A DNA stretch of 64,000 nt, taken from contig JAYRVH010000077.1 of assembly GCA_041918615.1 (NCBI GenBank), positions 431,259-495,258 of the forward strand, in the 5' to 3' direction. The stretch is from JAEUJM01 sp041918615 (GTDB taxonomy: Bacteria; Actinomycetota; Acidimicrobiia; Acidimicrobiales; DATDAH01). A program made the translations under genes and the position numbers. Below, piece by piece: positions 1 through 9,500 of the stretch. The notes beneath the pieces were generated by a model. It saw only the letters and a program-made list of their open reading frames with translations. It was not told the DNA's origin and made no database searches. The stretch's first letter is position 1, and the number at the start of each line of letters is the position of its first letter.

Positions 1-23
1 TCATCACCTCCATGAGCCGATAC

Positions 24-30
24 AAGGAGT
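24..30 (+). promoter_or_regulatory. Ribosome binding site deciding the SBP start
   Basis: AAGGAGT lies 8 nt before a GTG at 39. An in-frame ATG at 12 lies upstream of this site and would put nine extra residues before the signal peptide, so the GTG is the better start. Confidence 0.7.
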
Positions 31-38
31 CCCTTTCC

Positions 39-1742
39 GTGCCACGCCGTCCGTCCCCTCGTCCGTTCCGGCTGCTGGCCGTGCTCCTGGCGCTGCTGCT
101 CGTGGCCGCCGCATGTGGCAGCAGCGGCTCCTCTGGGGGCGGGGACGGCGCGTCGACCGACACGGTCGTTCCCGGCCAGTCGGACTTCGAGCCCGACAGC
201 GCCGAGCCGCAGTATGGCGGCACGCTCACCTACGGCATCGAGGCCGACACCTCGAACCCCTGGGAGCCCCAGAAGGTGCTCTGCGCCATCAGCTGCTCGC
301 AGATCCTACGGTCGATCTACGACCCGATCGCCGAGATCGGCCAGGACGGCTCGGTGCAGCCGGTGCTGGCCGAGACCATCGAGCACAACGACGACTACAC
401 GGTCTGGACGGTCAAGGTCCGCGAGGGCATCACGTTCCACGACGGCAGCCCCCTGACCGCCGAGGACCTCAAGGTCAACTCCGATCGGGTGTCGACCAGC
501 CCCACGCTCGCGCTCGCGACCAAGGACCTCGAGTCCACCGAGGTGGTCGACGAGTACACGATCCAGTACAACCTCAAGCGACCCTGGTCGGCCTTCGACT
601 ACGTGCTCACCACCCAGGTCGGTTTCGTGGCCTCCGGCGACTGGCTCGAGGCCACCGCCGCCGGGACCGCCCAGTCCGACGAGCCGGTCGGCACCGGGGC
701 CTTCGTCTTCGAGTCCTACGAGCCCGGCGGCAGCTTCGTCGCCACCCGCAACCCCGACTACTGGCGCACCGATGCCGAGGGTCGCGAGCTCCCCTATCTC
801 GACAAGGTCGAGTTCAAGATCTTCGAAGACGTGCAGTCGCGCACCTCGGCCCTCACCTCGGGCCAGATCGACATCATGCACACGGCCAACGGCGACGCCA
901 TCGCCGGTCTGCGCACCCAGGCCGAGGCGGGCGAGATCAACCTCATCGAGAACTCGGCCAACGCCGAGACCAACTACCTCATGCTCAATGTCGGCAACCC
1001 CGACTCGCCGCTCGCCGATGTCCGAGTCCGCAAGGCCGTCGCCCACGCGGTCGACTACGACACGGTGAACCAGTCACGCTTCGCCGGCACCGCCAACGTG
1101 GCCAACGGCCCGTACCCGCCCGGGTCGATCGGCTACCTGGAGGACACCGGCTTCCCCACCTACGACCCCGACAAGGCCCGCGAGCTCGTCGACGAGTACG
1201 AGGCCGAGAACGGCCCCATCGAGATCGGCGTCCGAACGACCTCGGACGACTTCAACCTGCTCAGCGCGCAGCTGTTCCAGCAGTTCATGGAGGACGTCGG
1301 CATCGACGCCTCGATCGACCAACAGGAGCAGGGCGAGCTGGTGCTCTCCGCGGCCAAGGGCGAGTTCGACGTCTTCCTGTACCGCAACCTCGCCACCCAG
1401 GACCCCGACCAGAACAACGTCTTCTGGGGTTCTGACACCGCAGCCGACGTCGGCACACTCGCCATCAACTTCAGCCGGATCCGCGACGACGTGATCGACC
1501 AGAACCTCGACATCCTCCGCGAGAGCGCCGATCCGGCCGAACGCCAGGCCGCGGCCGAGGCCATCAACCGGCGGTTCGCCAAGAAGGTCTACAACGTGTG
1601 GTTGACGTGGGGCGAGTGGGCCATCGCCAGCCAACTCGACGTCCACCAGGTCGCCACCGGCTACAACCTGCCCGACGGGGGCGAGGCGCTCGGCATCCGC
1701 ACCGGCAACCACCAGGTCTCCCAGATCTGGCTGGAGCAGTAG
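39..1742 (+). CDS. ABC transporter substrate-binding lipoprotein, family 5
   Basis: Predicted extracytoplasmic binding protein for a peptide- or nickel-type ABC importer (SBP family 5), 567 aa, the usual family size. The GTG start has a strong AAGGAGT site. The N-terminus is a lipoprotein signal: arginines, a Leu/Ala-rich core and the lipobox LVAAAC, followed by a Ser/Gly linker. The mature part begins with the family-typical GGTLTYGIE stretch and later has VRKAVAHAVDYD, the usual hinge region. No permease or ATPase gene follows, so the transporter partners are elsewhere or upstream of the window. Family call firm; substrate not deducible. Confidence 0.88.
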   Translation: MPRRPSPRPFRLLAVLLALLLVAAACGSSGSSGGGDGASTDTVVPGQSDFEPDSAEPQYGGTLTYGIEADTSNPWEPQKVLCAISCSQILRSIYDPIAEIGQDGSVQPVLAETIEHNDDYTVWTVKVREGITFHDGSPLTAEDLKVNSDRVSTSPTLALATKDLESTEVVDEYTIQYNLKRPWSAFDYVLTTQVGFVASGDWLEATAAGTAQSDEPVGTGAFVFESYEPGGSFVATRNPDYWRTDAEGRELPYLDKVEFKIFEDVQSRTSALTSGQIDIMHTANGDAIAGLRTQAEAGEINLIENSANAETNYLMLNVGNPDSPLADVRVRKAVAHAVDYDTVNQSRFAGTANVANGPYPPGSIGYLEDTGFPTYDPDKARELVDEYEAENGPIEIGVRTTSDDFNLLSAQLFQQFMEDVGIDASIDQQEQGELVLSAAKGEFDVFLYRNLATQDPDQNNVFWGSDTAADVGTLAINFSRIRDDVIDQNLDILRESADPAERQAAAEAINRRFAKKVYNVWLTWGEWAIASQLDVHQVATGYNLPDGGEALGIRTGNHQVSQIWLEQ

Positions 1743-1776
1743 CGACCGCCTCCGCGCCGCACGGCGCCAGGGGCTG

Positions 1777-1801
1777 AGCTTCGGCCGGGCCGCCCGAAGC
1801 T
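1777..1801. terminator. Hairpin between SBP and cyclophilin genes
   Basis: A perfect 8-bp inverted repeat (AGCTTCGG / CCGAAGCT) with a 9-nt GC-rich loop lies 35 nt after the SBP stop. There is no T-tract, as is common in high-GC actinobacteria. It probably ends the SBP transcript. Confidence 0.5.
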
Positions 1802-1815
1802 GGCACTATGGCGGG

Positions 1816-2292
1816 ATGGCCAACCCCCCTGCGATGGAAATCGACCTCGACGCGATCTACCAGGTGGCGATCACCACCCCGAAGGGCGAGATCGTCATGG
1901 AGCTCGACCCGGCGCTGGCACCCACCACCGTCAACCACTTCGTCGTCAACGCCCGCAACGGGTTCTACGACGGCCTCACCTTCCACCGGGTCGTCCCCGG
2001 CTTCGTGATCCAGGGCGGCGACCCCGACGGCACCGGCTCGGGCGGGCCCGGGTACCGCTTCGCCGACGAGCCCGTGAAGGCCGAGTACACACTCGGGGCC
2101 GTGGCCATGGCCAACGCCGGCCCGCACACCAACGGGTCGCAGTTCTTCATCTGCATCGAGGACTGCCGCGACAAGCTCCAACCGCTCTACAACCTGTTCG
2201 GCTACGTGGTCGACGGCATCGAGGTCGCGCAGGCGATCGGCACCGGCGACACCATGACGTCGGTGATCGTCACGCCGCGGGCCTCCGACTGA
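1816..2292 (+). CDS. Peptidyl-prolyl cis-trans isomerase, cyclophilin type
   Basis: Cytoplasmic cyclophilin, 158 aa, catalysing proline isomerisation during folding. The diagnostic blocks are present in order: FHRVVPGFVIQGGD (residues about 56-69, with the catalytic Arg) and NGSQFFI (about 105-111). There is no signal peptide. A -10-like CACTAT lies at 1804-1809, 6 nt before the ATG, and there is no Shine-Dalgarno sequence, which suggests a leaderless transcript. It stands alone between a terminator hairpin and the acyl-CoA synthetase gene. Confidence 0.9.
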   Translation: MANPPAMEIDLDAIYQVAITTPKGEIVMELDPALAPTTVNHFVVNARNGFYDGLTFHRVVPGFVIQGGDPDGTGSGGPGYRFADEPVKAEYTLGAVAMANAGPHTNGSQFFICIEDCRDKLQPLYNLFGYVVDGIEVAQAIGTGDTMTSVIVTPRASD

Positions 2293-2326
2293 TCCCGGTC
2301 GTCACGGGAGCGCCGTAACCGACGTC

Positions 2327-3991
2327 GTGGAGTTCAACATCGCCGCCTTGCACGAGGCGATCGCCGGCGAGATACCAGACCGGGAGTGCATCGTGTTCCG
2401 CGACCGTCGGCTCACCTGGGCGGCGGTCACCGATCGCACGCGTCGCCTGGCCGGCGTGCTGGCGGCCGCCGGGTTGGGCCTGGTGGCCGATCCCGCGGCG
2501 GTGGAGCCTTGGGTGTCGCCCCATGACCACCTCGCCCTCTACCTCCACAACGGCAACGAGTACCTCGAGGGAATGCTCGGCGCCTTCAAGGCGCGGATGG
2601 CCCCGTTCAACGTCAACTACCGGTACGTGGCCGAGGAGCTCGCCTACGTCCTCGGCGATGCCGGCGCCCGGGCGGTGATCTTCCACGCCTCGTTCGCCCC
2701 CGTGCTCGCCGAGGTGCTTCCCATCCTCGGCACGGCACCCTTGCTGCTCCAGGTCGACGATCGTTCGGGCGAGCCCCTTCTCGACGGCGCGGTCGACTAC
2801 GAGGCTGCGCTCGCGGCCGCCGACCCGGACCTCGCTCCGGGCCTCGCCGACTCCTGGTCGCCTGACGACCGCTACGTGCTCTACACCGGGGGCACCACCG
2901 GGATGCCCAAGGGGGTCCTGTGGCGCCAAGGCGACTTCCTGCCCGCCGCGCTCGGCTTCCGGCGCCGCGACGGACGCGAGTTCTCGAGCACCGACCAGGT
3001 CGTCGATGCCGCCCGCACCGGGCGCCTGCGCGCCCTCCCGGCGGCACCCTTCATGCACGGTGCCGCCCACTGGAATGCCCTGAGCGCCTGGCTCACCGGC
3101 GGCACCGTGGTCGTGCAGGGTGAGCCGGGCCACCTCGACCCGGTCGACATCTTCGCGACCTGCGAGCGCGAGCGCGCCACGTCGCTGCTCATCGTCGGCG
3201 ATGCGTTCGCCCGCCCGCTCGCCGACGAGTTGCAGACTGGGTCCTACGACCTGTCCGCGCTTCGCTTCATCCTGACGGGTGGGGCGATCCTGAGCACATC
3301 GACGAAGGCCGACCTCCTCGAGCTCGTGCCGGGCGTGACGATCGTCGACATCCTCGGCTCGTCCGAGTCGGGGCGCCAGGGGATCACGTCCACGACGACC
3401 ACTGCCTCCTCGCCGGCGGGTCGCTTCGACCCCACCCCGTCCGCGGCCATCGTGAGTGCCGACCTGACCCGTGTGCTCGCGCTCGACGACCACGAGGAAG
3501 GCTGGCTGGCCCAGGGGGGCCGTGTGCCGCTCGGTTACCTGGGAGATCCCGACAAGACCGCCGCCACCTTCCCGATCATCGAGGGTCGGCGGTACGCGGT
3601 CCCCGGCGACCGGGCGAGATACGACGAAGAAGGGCGCATCGAGCTCTACGGCCGCGAGTCCGTCACCATCAACTCGGGCGGCGAGAAGATCTTTGCGGAG
3701 GAGGTCGAGCACGCACTGAAGGCCCACCCCGACGTGTTCGATGCCGTGGTGGTCGGCCGCCCCAGCGAGCGCTGGGGCAACGAGGTCGTCGCCCTCGTGC
3801 GCCTGCGCGACGGCGCCGAGGTCACCGACGCGGCGCTGCTCGCCGAGTGCGGCCGCCACGTGGCCCGCTACAAGCACCCCAAGGCCATTCTCCGCCTCGA
3901 CCACATCGAGCGCAGCCCCAGCGGGAAGGCCGACTACCGCTGGGCGCGGGCCGTGGCCATCGATGATGCCGGGGAGGGACCACCCCGCTGA
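2327..3991 (+). CDS. Acyl-CoA synthetase (AMP-binding, FadD-like)
   Basis: Adenylate-forming enzyme, 554 aa, predicted to activate a carboxylic acid to its acyl-CoA through an acyl-AMP. The P-loop-like motif YTGGTTGMPKGV is near residue 186, the A8 hinge block YGRESVTINSGGEKIF near 440, and the C-terminal PSGKADY carries the catalytic lysine. The motif resembles actinobacterial FadD enzymes acting on steroid side chains or fatty acids, but substrate cannot be read from sequence. The start is GTG at 2327. Its last four bases overlap the next gene as CTGA, implying translational coupling. Confidence 0.87.
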   Translation: MEFNIAALHEAIAGEIPDRECIVFRDRRLTWAAVTDRTRRLAGVLAAAGLGLVADPAAVEPWVSPHDHLALYLHNGNEYLEGMLGAFKARMAPFNVNYRYVAEELAYVLGDAGARAVIFHASFAPVLAEVLPILGTAPLLLQVDDRSGEPLLDGAVDYEAALAAADPDLAPGLADSWSPDDRYVLYTGGTTGMPKGVLWRQGDFLPAALGFRRRDGREFSSTDQVVDAARTGRLRALPAAPFMHGAAHWNALSAWLTGGTVVVQGEPGHLDPVDIFATCERERATSLLIVGDAFARPLADELQTGSYDLSALRFILTGGAILSTSTKADLLELVPGVTIVDILGSSESGRQGITSTTTTASSPAGRFDPTPSAAIVSADLTRVLALDDHEEGWLAQGGRVPLGYLGDPDKTAATFPIIEGRRYAVPGDRARYDEEGRIELYGRESVTINSGGEKIFAEEVEHALKAHPDVFDAVVVGRPSERWGNEVVALVRLRDGAEVTDAALLAECGRHVARYKHPKAILRLDHIERSPSGKADYRWARAVAIDDAGEGPPR

Positions 3992-4917
3992 CCACCAGCC
4001 CGCTCCAGCGCGCCGTCACGCTCCCCGAGCCGGTCGATCTCGCCCTCACCCTCGGTCCCCTGCGGCGCGGACGGTACGATCCCGCGTCCCAACTCGGGGC
4101 GGCGGGCTTCTGGCGCGCCACCCGGACCCCTGAAGGCCCTGCCACGCTGGCCGTCGTGGGGCGCGACGGCGCCAGCCGGACCATCAGCGCGACCTTCGAC
4201 GTGCGCGCCTGGGGGCCGGGCGGCGAGTGGGTGCTCGACCGGGCCCCTGCACTGCTCGGCGCCGAGGACGATCCCCACGGCTTCCACACGGACCATCCCC
4301 TGGTGTCACGGCTGCATCGGCGGTTCCCGGGGCTGCGGATCAGCCGGTCGAACGCGGTGTTCGAGACGCTCGTCCCGACGGTGCTCGAGCAGAAGGTCAC
4401 CGGTTTCGAATCGAGGCGCGCCTACCGCCAACTCGTCCTGAAGCTCGGCGAGCCGGCGCCGGGCCCGAGCGGCCTGATGCTGCCTCCCGAGCCCGCCGCC
4501 GTCGCCGGGACCCCGTACTACGAGCTCCACGTCGTCGGGGTCGAACGGAACCGTGCCGACACGCTTCGCCGTGTGGCGTCCCGGGCGCACCACCTCGAGC
4601 AGCTCCTCGCCCTGCCGTCGGCCGAGGCCCAACGGCAGCTCACGCTCATCCGCGGAGTAGGGCCCTGGACCGCCGCGGAGGTGGCCCTCATCGCGTTCGG
4701 CGACCCCGATGCGGTGAGCATCGGCGACTTCCACATTCCGCACCAGGTGGCCTTCGCCCTCGCCGGCGAGGAGCGGGGAACCGACGAACGGATGCTCGAG
4801 TTGCTCGAGCCGTTCCGCGGGCAACGCGGGCGGGTGATCCGGCTCATCACCGCGGCCGGCCTCGGCCCGGAGCGCAGGGGCCCGCGCATGGGCCCCAACG
4901 ACTTCCGGGATCGGTAG
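3988..4917 (+). CDS. DNA-3-methyladenine glycosylase-like HhH-GPD protein
   Basis: Base-excision repair glycosylase of the AlkA/HhH-GPD superfamily, 309 aa from the proposed CTG start. The helix-hairpin-helix is LIRGVGPWTAAE, followed by SIGDFHIP with the catalytic Asp. The first ATG/GTG/TTG in frame is GTG 4156, but reading upstream gives family-like sequence (PVDLALTLGPLRRGRYDP and FWRATRTPEGPATL), so that region is coding. The frame is closed by a stop at 3964. CTG 3988 is the only plausible start between, has GGGGAGGGA 8 nt upstream and overlaps the synthetase stop as CTGA. Function confident, start inferred. Confidence 0.82.
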   Translation: MTTSPLQRAVTLPEPVDLALTLGPLRRGRYDPASQLGAAGFWRATRTPEGPATLAVVGRDGASRTISATFDVRAWGPGGEWVLDRAPALLGAEDDPHGFHTDHPLVSRLHRRFPGLRISRSNAVFETLVPTVLEQKVTGFESRRAYRQLVLKLGEPAPGPSGLMLPPEPAAVAGTPYYELHVVGVERNRADTLRRVASRAHHLEQLLALPSAEAQRQLTLIRGVGPWTAAEVALIAFGDPDAVSIGDFHIPHQVAFALAGEERGTDERMLELLEPFRGQRGRVIRLITAAGLGPERRGPRMGPNDFRDR

Positions 4918-4947
4918 CGGGGGTGGCCCGAAGATGGCGCCCACAAG

Positions 4948-4982
4948 TTATCCACAGGCTTTGCCGGCTATCCATGCACAGG
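4948..4982 (+). promoter_or_regulatory. Consensus DnaA-box sequence and quasi-repeat
   Basis: TTATCCACA at 4948-4956 matches the consensus DnaA box exactly. CACAGGC occurs twice (4953-4959 and 4976-4982), each after a TATCCA-like sequence. It lies just upstream of a small gene. Seen directly; any DnaA binding is inference, and a single box is not an origin. Confidence 0.35.
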
Positions 4983-4992
4983 CGGGCGATCG

Positions 4993-4998
4993 TATGAT
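4993..4998 (+). promoter_or_regulatory. -10 element for the 68-aa gene
   Basis: TATGAT is close to the sigma-70 consensus, 22 nt before the ATG at 5021. It leaves a short leader that carries the GAGGAGGTG ribosome site. No matching -35 is obvious. Confidence 0.45.
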
Positions 4999-5020
4999 CC
5001 ACCTCCGAGGAGGTGTGGCG

Positions 5021-5227
5021 ATGACGAGCTACGAGGTGACGCTGACCGACCGCACGACGGAGAGGATCGACGGCGCCGACGCCTACCAGCAGGAGGGCCA
5101 GATGACCACGTTCTTCTGCCGGGACCGTGGCCGTGAGGTGGTCGACAGCTGGAGCACACGGATCGCCAGCTTCCGCACGTCGGAGGTCCTCATCATCCGC
5201 CGCTCCGACCGGGTGCCCGCCGCCTGA
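5021..5227 (+). CDS. Small conserved-looking protein of unknown function
   Basis: A 68-aa cytoplasmic protein. I chose ATG 5021 because GAGGAGGTG (5007-5014) lies 6 nt upstream; the open frame extends further upstream but without a site. The sequence is mixed charged/hydrophobic with alternating beta-strand character (VTLTDRTTERIDGADAYQQ, then EVLIIRR near the end) and a single Cys. No signal, no transmembrane segment, no motif I recognise. It is preceded by a -10 element and a consensus DnaA-box sequence. Confidence 0.65.
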   Translation: MTSYEVTLTDRTTERIDGADAYQQEGQMTTFFCRDRGREVVDSWSTRIASFRTSEVLIIRRSDRVPAA

Positions 5228-5283
5228 CGGCGGGGCCGCCGCGGTTGGCGGCACGCCGGTGCCGCAGCCCCGGAGAGGCAGCG

Positions 5284-5292
5284 TGATAGGTT
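5284..5292 (+). promoter_or_regulatory. Extended -10 promoter of the glycan region
   Basis: TGA followed by TAGGTT gives an extended -10 (TGN-TANNNT) upstream of the PIG-V-like gene. It would start a transcript near 5299 that could run through the following overlapping genes. Confidence 0.4.
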
Positions 5293-5331
5293 CTCCCGGC
5301 CCCACCACGACCCGCCGTGGCGCGCCTCACG

Positions 5332-6540
5332 ATGATCTCCACCGCCCCCGACACCGCCGCCGCCACGTCCGAGTCGGAGACCGGAGACCGGTCCACATGG
5401 CGTCGCGCCCTGCTCAAGGCCGCGGTTGCGTACATCGTCTCCCGGGTGATGGTCGTGGCCGGCGCGGGCGTCGTGGCTGCCCAGCAGGGCGTGGACGCCA
5501 CCGTCGAGAACGTTCCCCGTCCGGACGCCGCCACCAGCTTCATCGTGCGGGTCCTCGACTCATGGGACGGCAACTGGTACATGGAGATCGTCCGGGGTGG
5601 CTACCCGGAGGTGATCCCGCCCAACATCACCTACTTCCAGCTCGAGGCCCGCGCCGCGTTCTTCCCGCTCTACCCGATGCTCGTGAGCGTCTTCGACCGG
5701 GTGCTCCCCGGAAGCGAGGTCTTCGCCGGCCTCTTCGTGAACGCGGTGCTCGGCGCCCTTGCCATCTACCTCGTCGGCCTCCTCGCACGCGATCTCTTCG
5801 GGGTCAGGCCGGCCGGGCGCGCCATGATCCTCATGGCCGCGTTCCCGGGCAGCTTCGTGCTGAGCTTCGCCTACAGCGAGGGCCTCCTGATCGTCCTGGC
5901 CGCCGGCTGCCTCCTGGCGCTCCAACGCCGCCAATGGCTGCTCGCCGGCATCGTCGCCGCGCTCGCCACCGCGACCCGGCCGAACGGGGTCGCCGTGGCT
6001 GCCGCCTGCGGCGTCGCCGCGCTCCTCGCCATCTGGCAGCGCCGCGAATGGCGCGCCCTCATCGCCCCGGCCCTCGCCCCCATCGGCTTCATCGCCTTCC
6101 AGTGGTACCTCCGGGTGCACACCGACGAGTCGTGGGCATGGTTCCGGGTGCAACGCGAGGCGTGGGCGGAAGGAACCAGTTTCGGTGCCACCGCCGTGCA
6201 GGACACGTTCGGCTTCCTCACCCACCCGCTCAACTCGCCGACCGACGTCCTGACCAGCGTCTCGCTGTTCACCATGCTCGCCCTGCTGTGGACCATGTGG
6301 AAGAAGCGGCTGCCCTGGCCGATCGTCGCCTACGTGGTGGTCGTGCTCGCCCTCATGCTCATCCCTGCGACGGTGACCGCCCGCCCGCGGTTCCTCTTCA
6401 CCGCGTTCCCGCTGCTGATCACCGCCGGGGCATGGTGGCCTGACGACGACCGTGACGGTTGGGCGCTGCTCATGGCGCTCTGCGGTGCCGGCCTGGTGAC
6501 CCTCACCGCGCTGTACGGGGTCTTCGGCGCCATCCCGTGA
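5332..6540 (+). CDS. PIG-V/Gpi18-like membrane mannosyltransferase
   Basis: Polytopic membrane glycosyltransferase of about 400 aa, GT-C fold expected. The WDGNWY block near the N-terminus and FFPLYP after it are hallmark PIG-V motifs, with the Asp as likely catalytic base. Eight or more hydrophobic segments follow. The donor is presumably a polyprenyl-phosphate sugar (family knowledge). Start uncertain: ATG 5332, or GTG 5317 five codons upstream; neither has a ribosome site. It ends in a GTGA overlap with the AftD-like gene, so the two are probably cotranslated. Confidence 0.78.
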   Translation: MISTAPDTAAATSESETGDRSTWRRALLKAAVAYIVSRVMVVAGAGVVAAQQGVDATVENVPRPDAATSFIVRVLDSWDGNWYMEIVRGGYPEVIPPNITYFQLEARAAFFPLYPMLVSVFDRVLPGSEVFAGLFVNAVLGALAIYLVGLLARDLFGVRPAGRAMILMAAFPGSFVLSFAYSEGLLIVLAAGCLLALQRRQWLLAGIVAALATATRPNGVAVAAACGVAALLAIWQRREWRALIAPALAPIGFIAFQWYLRVHTDESWAWFRVQREAWAEGTSFGATAVQDTFGFLTHPLNSPTDVLTSVSLFTMLALLWTMWKKRLPWPIVAYVVVVLALMLIPATVTARPRFLFTAFPLLITAGAWWPDDDRDGWALLMALCGAGLVTLTALYGVFGAIP

Positions 6541-9500
6541 CATCGGGCCGTCGGCTGGCTGCGGCGGTACGGAGCCGCTGGGGCACATGGCTCGCCTTGG
6601 GGCTGTTGGCCCTCCTCGCCTACGGGCCCGCCCTCCGCGCCGCCCCTGGCGCGGTGCCGGCGGACACCAAGCTGTACCTGTACCTGGATCCTGGGCGCCA
6701 GATCGCCGACGCGCTCTGGTCGTTCGACGCCCGCCAGTTCGCCGGTTGGGTGCCACACCAGACCATCGGCTACCTCTGGCCCAGCGGCCCCTGGTTCTGG
6801 CTGTTCGACCACCTCGGCGTGCCCGACTGGGTGGCCCATCGACTCTGGATCGGCACCATCCTCTTCGCGGCCGGGGCCGGAGCCCGGTGGGCCGCACGCC
6901 GACTCGGGATCGCGCCCGTGGCCGCCCTCGCCGCCGCGGTCGTCTACCAGCTCTCGCCGTTCATCCTCGCCTACGTGTCCCGCACCTCGGTCCTGCTCCT
7001 GCCGTGGGCCGCCCTCGGGTGGCTCGTGGGCCTCACCATCGGCGCCGCGACCCGCACCCGCTGGCGGGACGCCGGGATCTTCGCCCTGATCGTGGCCACC
7101 GTCGGGGGCATCAACGCGACCGCCCTTCTCATGGTGGCGCCGGCGCCGATCCTGTGGTTGCTCGATGCCGCCGCGTCGGGCGTCATCTCCTGGCGCCGGG
7201 CGGCCCGCACGATGCTCACCCTCGGCGGCCTCTCACTCGGGGTCTCCCTCTGGTGGATGACGGCGCTGCTGGTCCAGATGCGCTACGGCGCCCAGGCGCT
7301 CTCGTTCAGCGAGACGCTGGAGGCGGTGTCGTCGACCGCGGCCGTCACCGAGGTGCTCCGCGGCCTCGGCTACTGGCTCTTCTACGTCGGCGATCCGGTC
7401 ACGCTCGCCACCACCGCCGGACGCGTCTACCAGGAGGACCACCGCCTCATCGCCTATGGCTTCGCCCTGCTCCTCACCGGGGTCGCCGGGCTCGGATTCG
7501 TGCGATGGGGACAACGCCGCTTCGCCGGCCTGTGCCTGCTCACCGGCGTCATCCTCGCGGTGGGGGCCTACCCGATCGATGATCCGTCGCCGCTCGGCGC
7601 CACGCTGGCCGCATCCTCGCGCTCCACCGCCGTCCTTGCCCTCCGTAGCAGCACGCGCGCGGTGCCACTGGTGGTCTTCGGCCTGGCGCTGGGCGTCGGT
7701 GCGCTCGTGACGGCGATCGGACGGTGGCAGCCGAAGGTGGGCATGGCGGGTGCACTGACGGTCTGCCTTCTCGCCGTCGCCAACCTCCCCGCCGCCCGCA
7801 CCGGGGGCTTCGTCGATCCCGACCTCCAGCACCCCTCGCCGCTCCCGACCTGGTGGAGCGAGGTCGGCGACGCTCTCGACGCACTGCCGCCCGGCTATCG
7901 CGTGATGCAGGTGCCGGGCGTCGAGTTCTCCACGTACCGCTGGGGCCATACCGTCGACCCCCCCCTTCCCGGCCTCAGCGACCGCCCGCTCGTGACCCGC
8001 GACCTGCTCCCCCTCGGCAGCCCCGGCGCCATGGACACCCTGTACGCACTCGACGACCGCTTCCAGGCAGGCGTGCCCGAGGCTCCCGCCGTGGCGCCCA
8101 TCGCGAGGCTCTTCGGTGCGGACACGATCCTCGTCGCACCCGAGGTCGCGTTCGAGCGCTATCGCACGCCCCGGCCCGAGCCCACCTGGGACTTCTACCG
8201 AGCGGGGGCTGACGGACTGGGTGAGCCGACCACCTTCGGACCGGTGGCACCGAACCTCCCTCCGACGGACAAGCCCGCGGCAGCCATGGTCGACGAGCGG
8301 GCACTCGCCCTCGGCGACGTCGGCGAGGATGTGCCCGCGCTCGCCCTGGTGCCCGTGGAGGACCCCCAGCCAATCGTCCGCGCCGGCGGTCGCGTGGTCG
8401 TCCTGTCGGGAAGCGGTGACGGCCTGGTCGATGCGGCTGCCGCCGGGCTCATCGACGGGACCGAGACGATCCGGTACCCGGCCGCCATCCCGTCCGACGA
8501 TCGTGCCGACGCCATCGTCGGGTCCGACCTGGTGGTCGTCACCGACACGAACCGCGTCAGAGCCCGCCAGTGGCGAGGGAGCCAGGACGTGTGGGGCTTC
8601 ACCGAGGACGGCGTGCACCCTGGGCTCCTCGTCGACGATCCTGCCGATCATCGTCTGGAGGCGATCCCCGACCAGGGTGACGAGAACGTCACGGTGGCGA
8701 CGTCTGAGGGCCCCGTCCGGGCCACGGCCAGTGCCTACGGCGAGCCGAACGCCTACCGTCCCGAAGCGCGCGCCGCGCTGGCGGTCGACGGCGACCCCGA
8801 GACCGCGTGGCTGGTGGCGGACCGCGACGAGCCGCTGGGGCAACGTCTCCGGATCGACGCAGACCATGCCGTGGGGGCCATCACCGTCCTCCAGCCCCAC
8901 GACCGCCGTCCCGATCGCTGGATCACCGAGGTGCGGCTCACCACCTCGACAGGCGAGGACCGGATCGTCCGGCTGACCGGGGCCTCGCGCTCGGCGGATG
9001 GCCAGCGCATCGAGTTGGGCGATCCCGCCGTGTGGTGGGAGCTCGAGATCACCGACACGAACGTACCCCCGGCGCCGATCTATCCCGGGCGCGGCCCGGT
9101 CGGCTTCGCGGAGGTGTCCACCGCGCTCGGCCCGAGCCGCGAGGTCGTCAGGCTCCCCACGGACACCCTGTCGCAAGTCGACGCCGACACCCCCGTCGCT
9201 ATCGTCCTGACGCGACTCCGGACCGATCCGCTCGACCGTTGGCGCCGTGACCCGGAGGCGGCCATGGTCCGCTCCTTCCGATTGACCGAGCCCGAGCAGA
9301 TGGCCCTCGACACGAGCGCCCGGCTCGACCGCCGGGCCTCCGACTCCGTGCTCGCCGACCTCTTCGATGCCGACACGGCGGTGGCGACCGAGCGCCTGAC
9401 CGGTGATCCCGCCGCCGGGGGTTGGGCGGCGACCGACGGCGACCCCGCCACCGCCTGGCTCACGCCGTTCGGGTCGGCCGAGGGCGCCAGCATCTCGGTA

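Noticed and set aside
2270..3904. 544-aa minus-strand open frame opposite the acyl-CoA synthetase
   Set aside because: No domain signal; the plus strand carries all adenylate-forming enzyme motifs.
4948..4982. Replication origin
   Set aside because: Only one consensus DnaA box, no AT-rich unwinding region, and no dnaA, dnaN or parAB genes nearby.
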